NCBI GenBank assembly: GCA_029262355.1
Contig: JAJCZO010000035.1
Coordinates: 1-41,382, forward strand
Direction: 5' to 3'
Source: Deltaproteobacteria bacterium
GTDB lineage: Bacteria; Desulfobacterota; Binatia; UBA12015
DNA length: 41,382 bases
Shown: one piece after another, positions 1 through 8,052 of the stretch
Position numbering within the stretch: position 1 is the stretch's first letter
Layout of the letters: each line of letters opens with the position of its first letter
Notes under the pieces: model-generated
The model's input: only the letters and a program-made list of their open reading frames with translations
Told to the model about the DNA's origin: nothing
Database searches by the model: none
Made by a program: the position numbers and the translations under genes

Positions 1-148
1 ACTCTCGGCGGCCGGCGTTCCGGTAGACGCGCGTCGCTGGGATGGGATCATCCACGGCTTCTTCGGGATGGGCGACATGCTCCCGAAAGGAAAGGAAGCG
101 ATCTCGTACGCGGCGCAGCGCCTCCGCGAGAGCTTCGGCACCAACTGA
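1..148 (+). CDS. alpha/beta hydrolase (esterase/lipase, HSL-like), C-terminal fragment
   Basis: Only the last 48 codons are in the window; the open frame enters from the left edge and ends at TGA 146-148. The peptide contains DGIIHGFFGMGDMLP followed by a helix ending LRESFGTN. This matches the C-terminus of alpha/beta-hydrolase fold-3 (hormone-sensitive-lipase-like) esterases, where the His of 'HGF' is the catalytic-triad base. Members hydrolyse carboxyl esters, usually in the cytoplasm. The substrate cannot be told from this fragment. About 210 bp without a gene separate it from the large secreted protein downstream, so co-transcription is not obvious. Moderate certainty on the family. Confidence 0.7.
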   Translation, partial: LSAAGVPVDARRWDGIIHGFFGMGDMLPKGKEAISYAAQRLRESFGTN

Positions 149-358
149 GCGCGCGCGACCCACTCTTCGCCCCAATACGGCCATGGTGACATGACTACGA
201 CCATCTGACGGGGAGGGAGAACCGCCTCGGCGTGGTGGCGATCCGACACGAGCGTACGCCCCTTTTTACTTCCCCTTGCCTTCGAAGCCCCTGCTGGGAC
301 ACACTCGCCGTTCGCCATACCGCCCCCCACCGGCGACCGACGAACCAAGGGAGCTTCC

Positions 359-3300
359 ATGCGCGCCTCCGCCCGTTTTCTCCTCATCCTCCTCCTCGCA
401 CACGCTCAGCCCGCAGCCGCGCAGCCGGCGTTCGTCAACTTCGAGTCCGGCCATGTTCGACCGCTTGCACTGAGTCCCGACGGCACGACCCTCTTCGCGG
501 TCAACACGCCGGACAACCACCTCGAGATCTTCGACGTGGACGCGAGCGGTATCACTCGTCGCACGTCGGTCCCGGTTGGGATGGAACCCGTCGCGGTCGC
601 GGCACACAGCAACGACGAGGTGTGGGTCGTAAACCATCTCTCGGACAGTGTCTCCGTGGTCGATCTGTCGGCGACACCGCCGCGGGTCGTACGCACCCTC
701 CTCGTCGGCGATGAGCCGCGCGACATCGTGTTCGCAGGCGCCGGCGGCAACCGCGCCTTCATCACGACGGCGCATCGGGGCCAGCACCTCACCGACGCTT
801 CGATCGCGGCCGTTCCGGGCAGCGGGGATCCTCAGCTCACCACCGACGGCATCGATCGCGCCGACGTTTGGGTCTTCGACGCAACGAGCCTCGGCGCGGC
901 GTTCGGAGGCGTCCCGGTCGAGATCAAGAGCTTCTTCACCGACACACCGCGCGCACTCGCGGTGAGCAACGACGGCAACACCGTCTACGTCGCCGGCTTC
1001 CACACCGGCAATCGCACGACCACCGTCAGCGAGGGCACCGTCTGCAACGGATTCGCGGCAGCCGGCCCCTGCTCGGGTGACGGCATCACTTCGCCGGGCG
1101 GCCTCGCCGGTGGGCAGCTACCCGGCGGCAACCCCGGCCCGAGCACCGATCACCTCGGCATCGACGCGCCCGAGGTCAGTCTGATCGTAAAGTTCAACTC
1201 CAGCACGGGCATTTGGGAGGACGAGCTCGGGCGCAACTGGAACAACGGTGTGCGCTTCGACCTTCCCGACGAGGACGTGTTCGCGATGAACGCGAACACG
1301 CTCGCGCAAGCCGCCGCGCACGTCAGCGTGGGCACCACTCTCTTCAACATGGTGGTGCATCCGACGACGGGCGACCTGTTCGTCACGAACACGGAGTCCC
1401 GCAACGAAACGCGCTTCGAAGGCCCGGGCGTCTTCGCTCCTACGACGGTGCAGGGACACCTCGCCGAGGCACGCGTCACGGTGATCGACAGCCCGAACAC
1501 GACAGACCCCGCCAGCGTCAAGCCACGCCACTTGAACAAGCACCTCAGCTACGGCGTGCTGGCCGCCGACCCCGGCTTTGATCCAACCGCGAAGCTCCAC
1601 AGCCTCGCGACCCCTGTCCAGGCCGTCATCGACAGTACGGGCAGCACCATCTACATCGCGGCCTTCGGCTCGAGCACCGTCGGCGTCCTCAGTACCACCG
1701 CACTGGAGGCCGACACGTTCGATCCGACGCTCACCAGCGCCGACTATCTGCCGGTAAGCGGCGGTGGCCCGAGCGGCCTCGCGCTCGACGTGGCCCACAA
1801 CCGACTCTACGTCTTTACGCGGTTCGACAACTCCATCTCGGTGATCGATCTCACCACGAGCACCGAAGTCGACCATCAGCCCGTGCACAACCCCGAGCCC
1901 ACCGTGATTCTCGACGGTCGGCAGTTCCTCTACGACGCCTTCGACAGCTCTGCGAACGGCGAAGCCTCGTGCTCCAGCTGCCACGTCTTCGGCGACCTCG
2001 ATCAGCTCGCCTGGGACCTTGGCAACCCGGACGACGACGTCACGTCGAACCCCATGTCGATCAAGCTCGAGGCCGCAGCTCTTCTATTTGGAAACTCGCT
2101 GAACGGCGGAGCCGACCCCGACGAGTTCCACCCCATGAAGGGCCCCATGACGACGCAGACACTTCGGGGTCTCGCGAACAGCGGCCCGATGCACTGGCGC
2201 GGCGACCGCGCCAACGGGGTCTTCGGCATCGGCACCGATGAGCACTTGTCGTTCGACAATTTCCTCGTCGCATTCGCAGGTTTGCTGGGTCGCGCCTCGG
2301 TGATCTCCTCACAAGACATGATGAAGTTCACCGACTTCGCTCTCACCATGACGCTGCCGCCGAACCCCGTTCGAGCGCTCGACAACTCCCTCAACGCCGC
2401 CCAACAGGGAGGCCTGAACTTCTTCTCTGGTTCCCGACGCGCCGACGGGATCGCGCTCCTCCCCGATCTCGGCTTCACGTGCGAAGGATGCCACACGCTC
2501 AATGCGTCGCAGGGCTTCTTCGGCACGAACGGCGATGCGAGCTTCGAGAACGAAGAACAGATCTTGAAGATCGCCCACCTGCGCAACTTGTATCAGAAGG
2601 TCGGAATGTTCGGCATGCCGAACGTCGGATTCTTCAACGGGGGCAACAACGCGCACCGCGGCGACCAGATTCGTGGATTCGGCTTCCTCCACGACGGCAG
2701 CGTCGACACCGTCTTCCGCTTCTTCCAGGCAACCGTGTTCGACAACTCGAATGGTGTTGGCTTCGACGGCCCCAATGGCGGCAACGACAAGCGCGCGCAG
2801 ATGGAGCAGTTCATGCTCGCGTTCGACTCGGATGTCGCGCCCATCGTGGGCCAACAGGTGACCCTCGACTCGACGGGCTCCGCCATCGCCGGCCCCCGCA
2901 TCGACCTTCTGATTCAACGCGCCGGCACGTCCTTCATCTCCAAGGAACTCGGAGGTGCGGTCACGGAGTGCGATCTCGTCGTCAAGGGAACGATCGCCGG
3001 CGAGCCACGCGGCGCCGTTCTGAATTCCGGCGGCACGTTCACGATGGACAAGGCAGGCGAGGCTGCTCTTTCCGACGCCGCGCTGCGCGCCTTCGCCGCG
3101 ACTCCCGGCCAAGAGCTGACCTACACTTGCGCACCGCCAGGATCCGGCACCCGCATGGGCATCGACCGCGACGAAGACGGTGCACTCGATGGCGACGACA
3201 ACTGCCCGGCCGTGGGCAACCCTAGCCAGGCGGATGGCGACAACGACGGCCTCGGCGACGCGTGTGACACCACCGACTCGGTCTGCGGCGACGGAGCGGT

Positions 3301-4597
3301 GAACGGGTCCGAGGTCTGCGACGACGGCGACAACGATGGCGGCGAGGGCGAGTGCCTCGCTGGCTGTGTCGGCATCCAACTCTGCGGCGACGGCAACCCC
3401 CAGGGCACCGAGAGCTGCGACGACGGCGACAACGATGGCGGCGAAGGCGAGTGCCTCGCCGGCTGTGTCGGTATCCAGCTCTGCGGCGACAGCAACCCCC
3501 AGGGCACCGAGAGCTGCGACGACGGCGACAACGACGGGGGCGAGGCCGAGTGCCTCGCCGGCTGTGTCGGTATCCAGCTCTGCGGCGACGGCAATCCGCA
3601 GGGGACAGAGAGCTGCGACGATGGCGACAACGACGGGGGTCAGGCCGAGTGTCTGCCGGGCTGCGGAGGCTTCCAGGCCTGTGGCGACTCTGCGGTAGAA
3701 GGCACCGAAGTCTGCGACGACGGCGACAACGACGGTGGCGAGGGGGAGTGTCTGCCGGGCTGCCTCGAGGTTCAGTCGTGCGGCAACGGCGCCACCGAAG
3801 GCACCGAGGTCTGCGACGACGGGGACAACGACGGCGACGAGGGCGAATGCCTAGCCGGCTGCAGCGGCCTCCAGTCTTGCGGCGACAGCCTCCCCGAGGG
3901 GACCGAGTCGTGTGATGACGGCATCAATCTCGGAGGCGAAGGCGCCTGCCTCCCGGGTTGCGTCGGGACCCAAACGTGCGGCGACGGGACGGCGAACGGC
4001 GACGAGGTCTGCGACGGCAGTGACGACGACGCCTGTCCGGGCGCGTGCTCGGGCAGCTGCACCTGCGGTGCCTGTCCGAACGAGCCGGTCGCCACCTGCC
4101 TCGACGCGGGCAAACACACCCTTCTCTTGAAGGACCACGTGATCAACGACCGCGACATCTTCAAGTGGAAGTGGGCAAAGGGCGGCGCCCTCGACCAGAC
4201 CAACCTCGGCGATCCCGACAGCACGACGAACTACACATTGTGCGTGTACGACTCGAGCGGCGGCATCGACTTCCTAGCGACCTCGCTCTCAATCGCTCCC
4301 GGACCGAAGTGGACCAATAAGGACCCCAAGGGCTTCCTGTACAAAGACAAATTCAGCACATCGAGCGGCGTCAAGAAGGCCCAGCTCCGCACGGGGGTCA
4401 TTGGCCGATCGCGCGCACTCGTGGTCGCAAAGGGAGCGCACACCCCGCTTCCGGCACCAGCGGGCGCGACCTTCTTCGAGCAATCACCACGCGTGACCGT
4501 GCAGCTCCACAACGACTCGACGCCAACCTGCCTTGGCTCCGAGTTCACGACGGCCACCAAGAACATAACGAACATCTTCAGGGCCAAGGCGCCCTGA
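359..4597 (+). CDS. secreted beta-propeller/di-haem (MauG-like) protein with Cys-rich repeats
   Basis: 1412 aa. Sec signal peptide 1-21 (cleavage after PAAA), then a YncE-type beta-propeller of about 500 residues with repeated 'LALSPDG...VYV' strands. A two-haem c region follows: CSSCH at 538-542 and CEGCH at 708-712. Between and after them are GPMHWRGDR (His612) and HLRNLYQKVGMF...FLHDGS (His778), the layout of cytochrome c peroxidase/MauG di-haem domains. Next come an Asp-rich thrombospondin-3-like segment (about 933-971), eight 33-residue Cys-rich repeats (976-1239) of the myxobacterial disulfide type (CGDG...CDDG...C...C), and a C-terminal domain with FKWKWAKGG. SD AGGGA precedes ATG 359. 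Predicted to be extracellular and redox-active; the substrate is unknown. The first 940 residues are paralogous to the protein at 24623-27706. Confidence 0.85.
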   Translation: MRASARFLLILLLAHAQPAAAQPAFVNFESGHVRPLALSPDGTTLFAVNTPDNHLEIFDVDASGITRRTSVPVGMEPVAVAAHSNDEVWVVNHLSDSVSVVDLSATPPRVVRTLLVGDEPRDIVFAGAGGNRAFITTAHRGQHLTDASIAAVPGSGDPQLTTDGIDRADVWVFDATSLGAAFGGVPVEIKSFFTDTPRALAVSNDGNTVYVAGFHTGNRTTTVSEGTVCNGFAAAGPCSGDGITSPGGLAGGQLPGGNPGPSTDHLGIDAPEVSLIVKFNSSTGIWEDELGRNWNNGVRFDLPDEDVFAMNANTLAQAAAHVSVGTTLFNMVVHPTTGDLFVTNTESRNETRFEGPGVFAPTTVQGHLAEARVTVIDSPNTTDPASVKPRHLNKHLSYGVLAADPGFDPTAKLHSLATPVQAVIDSTGSTIYIAAFGSSTVGVLSTTALEADTFDPTLTSADYLPVSGGGPSGLALDVAHNRLYVFTRFDNSISVIDLTTSTEVDHQPVHNPEPTVILDGRQFLYDAFDSSANGEASCSSCHVFGDLDQLAWDLGNPDDDVTSNPMSIKLEAAALLFGNSLNGGADPDEFHPMKGPMTTQTLRGLANSGPMHWRGDRANGVFGIGTDEHLSFDNFLVAFAGLLGRASVISSQDMMKFTDFALTMTLPPNPVRALDNSLNAAQQGGLNFFSGSRRADGIALLPDLGFTCEGCHTLNASQGFFGTNGDASFENEEQILKIAHLRNLYQKVGMFGMPNVGFFNGGNNAHRGDQIRGFGFLHDGSVDTVFRFFQATVFDNSNGVGFDGPNGGNDKRAQMEQFMLAFDSDVAPIVGQQVTLDSTGSAIAGPRIDLLIQRAGTSFISKELGGAVTECDLVVKGTIAGEPRGAVLNSGGTFTMDKAGEAALSDAALRAFAATPGQELTYTCAPPGSGTRMGIDRDEDGALDGDDNCPAVGNPSQADGDNDGLGDACDTTDSVCGDGAVNGSEVCDDGDNDGGEGECLAGCVGIQLCGDGNPQGTESCDDGDNDGGEGECLAGCVGIQLCGDSNPQGTESCDDGDNDGGEAECLAGCVGIQLCGDGNPQGTESCDDGDNDGGQAECLPGCGGFQACGDSAVEGTEVCDDGDNDGGEGECLPGCLEVQSCGNGATEGTEVCDDGDNDGDEGECLAGCSGLQSCGDSLPEGTESCDDGINLGGEGACLPGCVGTQTCGDGTANGDEVCDGSDDDACPGACSGSCTCGACPNEPVATCLDAGKHTLLLKDHVINDRDIFKWKWAKGGALDQTNLGDPDSTTNYTLCVYDSSGGIDFLATSLSIAPGPKWTNKDPKGFLYKDKFSTSSGVKKAQLRTGVIGRSRALVVAKGAHTPLPAPAGATFFEQSPRVTVQLHNDSTPTCLGSEFTTATKNITNIFRAKAP
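3284..4075 (+). repeat. eight tandem 99-bp units encoding 33-aa Cys-rich repeats
   Basis: Eight units of exactly 99 bp lie in frame inside the large secreted protein. Each starts at a TGC of the pattern C-G-[DN]-[GS] and carries four conserved Cys plus an acidic CDDGDNDGG core. Units 1-4 are nearly identical at DNA level, while units 5-8 diverge progressively; unit 8 has extra Cys residues. This suggests recent expansion by slippage or unequal recombination from the N-terminal side. The protein pattern resembles the myxobacterial disulfide-repeat (DUF4215-like) family. Confidence 0.9.
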
Positions 4598-4607
4598 CCG
4601 CGTTCTC

Positions 4608-4659
4608 GGTTGCCCCCTTCGGACGCCCCTGGCTATGGTCGAGCGGGAAGGGGGCAACC
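4608..4659 (+). promoter_or_regulatory. perfect 13-bp hairpin covering the RBS of the hydrolase lipoprotein
   Basis: GGTTGCCCCCTTC (4608-4620) is perfectly complementary to GAAGGGGGCAACC (4647-4659), with a 26-nt loop. The right arm holds AAGGGGG, the only plausible Shine-Dalgarno for ATG 4663, and ends 3 nt before that start codon. No T-tract follows. It could terminate the upstream gene, but its position suits control of translation of the downstream lipoprotein. The inverted repeat is seen; its role is inferred. Confidence 0.55.
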
Positions 4660-4662
4660 AGA

Positions 4663-6492
4663 ATGCGGCGGGAATTGATCACGAGGACGAGGGCGGGAGT
4701 CCTGCTTGCTCTCGGCGCCGCGCTCGCCGCGGCGTGTTCCGACGCGGACCTCGAGTCCGTACCTTCCGGCGGAGCAACCGTGGCATGGACGGTCGAGGCC
4801 GACACGCAGGGCGATGCGATCCGGATCGTTCCCGCCACGGCCTTGAACGGGCAGAGCGTCTACGGCCTCATCGCAACCACTGCCATCGCCGACGGTAGCG
4901 GTCGCCGGCTGAGCCGCGCAGAGGCCTTCGCTCGAAGCGTCGGGCTGCCGCCGGGCCCGGGGACACAGCTGGTCGCCCTGTATCGAGACGACCCCGACGC
5001 CGTCGGAAATCCCTATCCGGAAGAACGTCTAGTGCGCGCCGACGGCACGATCCGCGTGCCTGATCGTTACGTGATGCGCGGCGTCAGCGACTCCGCCAAG
5101 CTCGAGGCCGCCCGCATCGCCCTGAGGCGCGGCGCGAGCCAGCTCGAAACCCTGCACGGCTTCAGCACGACGGCGCCGATCCGCATTGCGGTTTCCGGGC
5201 CCGTGGACCTCGCCACCGTCACGCCAGACTCCCTGATCCTCTTCGAACGAACGGACGGCGAGCTGGATGCCGAGGGCTTGCTGCGGGCGGGCGAGGCGCT
5301 GGGTGTTGCCCGGGAGGACGTCGCGATCGGCTTCTCGTTCCCGACGCAGCCGATAAAGGACGACCTCGTGTCGGTTCAGGCGGCACTACGGGAACGGGCA
5401 CGATCTCTCGACCAGCCGGTGTCGCTCGTCGACACAGACCCAGACGACGGTCTCACACTGGGCGTCTTCGACGCTCGCGCCCCGGAGTTCGCCGACTTCT
5501 TTCGCGATGCCCCCTCCGTGGCCCGAGTCGCCGTCGGCTTGATCGCGTCCCCAGACTTCCGCGACGCCGACGGCATTTGGAACCCCGCCTGGGTCTCCGG
5601 TGCCGAGCCCGCTCCGGAGGCTCGACTCGACTTCCTCTTGACGCTCCCCGCACGGGGCACCCCGCCCTACCCCGTCGTCCTGCTCCAGCACGGCTTCGGC
5701 GGCGACAACAACATCGTGCTCGACCTCGGGCCCGCGCTGGCAGAGTTCGGCGTAGCCTCGATCGGCATCAACGCGGTGTCGCACGGCAGGCGCGGGAGCC
5801 CACTCGATCTGCTTCGGGCCCGCCCCTTCCGTGCGCGCGACATTTTCCGCCAAAGCATCGCGGATCAGATGGCGGTGCTCCGCGCGATCGAAGCCGGCAT
5901 CGACATCGATGGAGACGGCGCACGCGATCTCGATCCGACCCGAATGAGCTACCTCGGCATCTCGCTGGGCGGCATGCTGGGCGCGACTCTCGTCGCCGTC
6001 GAGGACATCCTGCCCGTTGCGGTACTCAACGTGGCGGGCGGTCGCGTGGCGTTCCTCGGCCAGTCGGTGGGCCTGCGCGGCCTCGTGAGCGGCGAGCTAT
6101 CGGCCGAGGTCGGCCTCACCGTCGACGACCCGGACTTCGAGACCTATCTCCAGCGCACACTCGAGAGCGGCCAGCACGCCATGGACCCTGTCGACGGACT
6201 GAATTTCGCCCGCCGCTGGTTCCTCGACCCCTTCGACGGCTCGCCCACCCACCGCGTCCTCCTTCAGGAAGGAATCGGCGACGAGCTCGTCGAGAACGAG
6301 AGCACGGAAGCCCTGGCGACCGCGGGCGGCCTCATCGCCGACACCCCGATGAGCGACCCCGGCGGCGTCTCCGGGCTGTGGCGCTTCGATCCGCCCGGAG
6401 GTCATGGCATCCTCTCGCGCGACGACGTCCAGGCCCAGGCCTTCCACTTTCTCGAAAGCGACGGGACGGAGATCATCGACCCCAACGAGTGA
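4663..6492 (+). CDS. alpha/beta-hydrolase lipoprotein (lipase-like)
   Basis: 609 aa. The N-terminus is a lipoprotein signal: charged MRRELITRTR, hydrophobic core, lipobox LAAAC with Cys25. The C-terminal half is an alpha/beta hydrolase. QHGFGGDNN forms the oxyanion-loop region, GISLGG carries nucleophile Ser434, Asp540 (in GIGDELV) and His581 (in PPGGHGI) complete a likely triad. The N-terminal 250 residues look like a beta-rich domain, as in large bacterial extracellular lipase-like proteins. An acidic IDIDGDGARDLDP stretch (about residues 408-420) could bind Ca2+. It is probably tethered to the outer membrane, hydrolysing esters outside the cell. A 13-bp hairpin overlaps its RBS. Substrate unknown. 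Confidence 0.8.
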   Translation: MRRELITRTRAGVLLALGAALAAACSDADLESVPSGGATVAWTVEADTQGDAIRIVPATALNGQSVYGLIATTAIADGSGRRLSRAEAFARSVGLPPGPGTQLVALYRDDPDAVGNPYPEERLVRADGTIRVPDRYVMRGVSDSAKLEAARIALRRGASQLETLHGFSTTAPIRIAVSGPVDLATVTPDSLILFERTDGELDAEGLLRAGEALGVAREDVAIGFSFPTQPIKDDLVSVQAALRERARSLDQPVSLVDTDPDDGLTLGVFDARAPEFADFFRDAPSVARVAVGLIASPDFRDADGIWNPAWVSGAEPAPEARLDFLLTLPARGTPPYPVVLLQHGFGGDNNIVLDLGPALAEFGVASIGINAVSHGRRGSPLDLLRARPFRARDIFRQSIADQMAVLRAIEAGIDIDGDGARDLDPTRMSYLGISLGGMLGATLVAVEDILPVAVLNVAGGRVAFLGQSVGLRGLVSGELSAEVGLTVDDPDFETYLQRTLESGQHAMDPVDGLNFARRWFLDPFDGSPTHRVLLQEGIGDELVENESTEALATAGGLIADTPMSDPGGVSGLWRFDPPGGHGILSRDDVQAQAFHFLESDGTEIIDPNE

Positions 6493-6525
6493 CGCCAGGC
6501 GCCTCGGCGCTCGATCGAGGGCGCG

Positions 6526-7938
6526 TTAGTCGAGGTAGCCGAGTGCCCGCAGTCGTTCCGTCGTGTCCGAAGACAGGTCTGCCGTCGGAGCCTTCGGGAG
6601 GAGTGCGCGACGACCTTCCTCCTGCTCTCGCCAGTCGGCGAGCTCGTTGTCGAGCAATCTCTTTACCTCCGGCAGCTCTGCCAGGAGGTCGTGCTCCTCA
6701 GCCGGGTCGGCCTCCACATCATAGAGCGAGCGGCCCGTTGGCCCCACGACGAGCTTGTGCGCTCGCAGGCGAACGGCTTCGCGCTGGCCGAGCTGCGAAT
6801 AGGCGCTGCGCGGCGACGACTCAGCAGAGGCGGTGAACAACGACACGAGGCTCTCTCCTTGTAGAATTGCAGGGGGCTCGGCGGCGCCGAGCTCGGCCAG
6901 GGTCGGATAGATGTCGATCGTGCGGACGACCTCACGCACGCGCCGCCCCGCGGTCGCACCGGGCCCGACCACGATCAGCGGCACGCCGACCAGCGTCTCG
7001 GAGAGCTGCAAGCCGTGCTCGACCATGCCGTTCTCCCAGAATGCCTCACCGTGATCGGCGGTGATTGCGATCACCGTATCGTCGCGCACGTCGGCCACGT
7101 CCAAGATGCGCACGAGCTCTGCCAAAGCCGTGTCGAGGTCGGCGACCGCGGCGTCGTACAAGTCGACCCAGCTCCGACGCAGCGAGGCGGGGACCTCGTC
7201 GGGAGCGCTGCGCGCCTTGTCCCAGACTGCCTGGAAGACCTCGTCGCGGTGGGCATCGAACCCATCGCGAGGAACCGACTCTCCGGACCAGCGCGTGTAG
7301 GACTCGTACGACGGCTTGTACGGCGCATGCACGTGGAGCGTCATGAGGAAGAAGAAGAACGGCTTGGTGCCCTCTCCTCGTTCGAGCCACTCCCCGAACT
7401 CCGAGATCATCTGCTGGGTCGAACGCCCCTCCGTCGCGCCGATGTCGTCGCATCCTTGAGTCATCTGGAAGACGCGGCCGGCGTGTGGGTTGTTCACCCG
7501 GCAGATCGTTCGGTAGCCAGCGGCCCCCAGTGCTTCCGGTAGCGTCTCGAAGTGCTCCGACAGAACCCGCACGGAGGCGTCCTTCCAGGTCTCTTTGTCG
7601 GACAATTCGTAGTAATCGGTCATCTGGTGAACGCCCGGCGTCACACCCGTGAGCAGACTCGCTGTGGTCGGCTTCGTCCACGACGACGCGGCTACTGCAT
7701 TCTCGAAGTAGACCCCCTGCTCGACGAGCCCGTCGAGAAACGGCGTCAGATCGCGCCGGTACCGCTCGACGCCGAGCCGGTTGCGACGAAACGAGCACAG
7801 GGTCACGAGGATGAGGTTGGGCCGAGAGTCGACGAGCGCCGGCGACGATCCCACCTCATCGGGAGCACGGGTACACCCCGGGGCAAGAAGCACGAGCGCT
7901 ACCAGCACCGGTGCCAGGCTTTGGGAGCGACTGACCAT
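6526..7938 (-). CDS. sulfatase-fold lipoprotein with altered active site
   Basis: 470 aa. An open frame extends 63 bp further upstream, but ATG 7938 gives a clean lipoprotein signal (MVSRSQ, hydrophobic core, LAPGC with Cys22), so I chose it. The fold is alkaline-phosphatase/sulfatase: NLILVTL strand, SSWTKPTTASLLTG, ITADHGEAFWENG, and the C-terminal LRALGYLD tail common in arylsulfatase-like proteins. Two active-site changes stand out. The formylglycine position (Cys/Ser-X-Pro-X-Arg) reads Thr88-Lys-Pro-Thr-Thr, and the first metal-binding Asp after the N-terminal strand is Cys48. It may use Thr as nucleophile or be a pseudo-enzyme. Divergent from the sulfatase-like gene at 8053; the 33-bp gap to the hydrolase at 6492 is a convergent junction. 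Confidence 0.8.
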   Translation of the reverse strand: MVSRSQSLAPVLVALVLLAPGCTRAPDEVGSSPALVDSRPNLILVTLCSFRRNRLGVERYRRDLTPFLDGLVEQGVYFENAVAASSWTKPTTASLLTGVTPGVHQMTDYYELSDKETWKDASVRVLSEHFETLPEALGAAGYRTICRVNNPHAGRVFQMTQGCDDIGATEGRSTQQMISEFGEWLERGEGTKPFFFFLMTLHVHAPYKPSYESYTRWSGESVPRDGFDAHRDEVFQAVWDKARSAPDEVPASLRRSWVDLYDAAVADLDTALAELVRILDVADVRDDTVIAITADHGEAFWENGMVEHGLQLSETLVGVPLIVVGPGATAGRRVREVVRTIDIYPTLAELGAAEPPAILQGESLVSLFTASAESSPRSAYSQLGQREAVRLRAHKLVVGPTGRSLYDVEADPAEEHDLLAELPEVKRLLDNELADWREQEEGRRALLPKAPTADLSSDTTERLRALGYLD

Positions 7939-8052
7939 GCAACTGTGCAGCGTATCCGATGGCCATCGCGTGCGGCAAATCCACGCTTGATCGAGCACCA
8001 CCGCAGAGTCAGTCCGCTTGACCTCGCATGAAGCAATTGCGATCCGGAGAGG

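Noticed and set aside
149..358. Possible promoter or terminator in the gap before the first large gene
   Set aside because: A T-run (CCCCTTTTTAC near 260) is present but no matching stem or clear -35/-10 pair; only the Shine-Dalgarno AGGGA is convincing.
3284..4075. CRISPR-like regular repeats
   Set aside because: Repeats are contiguous 99-bp coding units in one frame with no spacers; they encode Cys-rich protein repeats.
5577..6836. Plus-strand frame of 419 codons inside the hydrolase lipoprotein
   Set aside because: Arg-rich frame-shifted shadow of the alpha/beta hydrolase.
8018..8046. TTGACC-N17-GATCCG as a sigma-70 promoter before the sulfatase-like gene
   Set aside because: The -35 is good but the -10 is poor; not strong enough to list as a feature.
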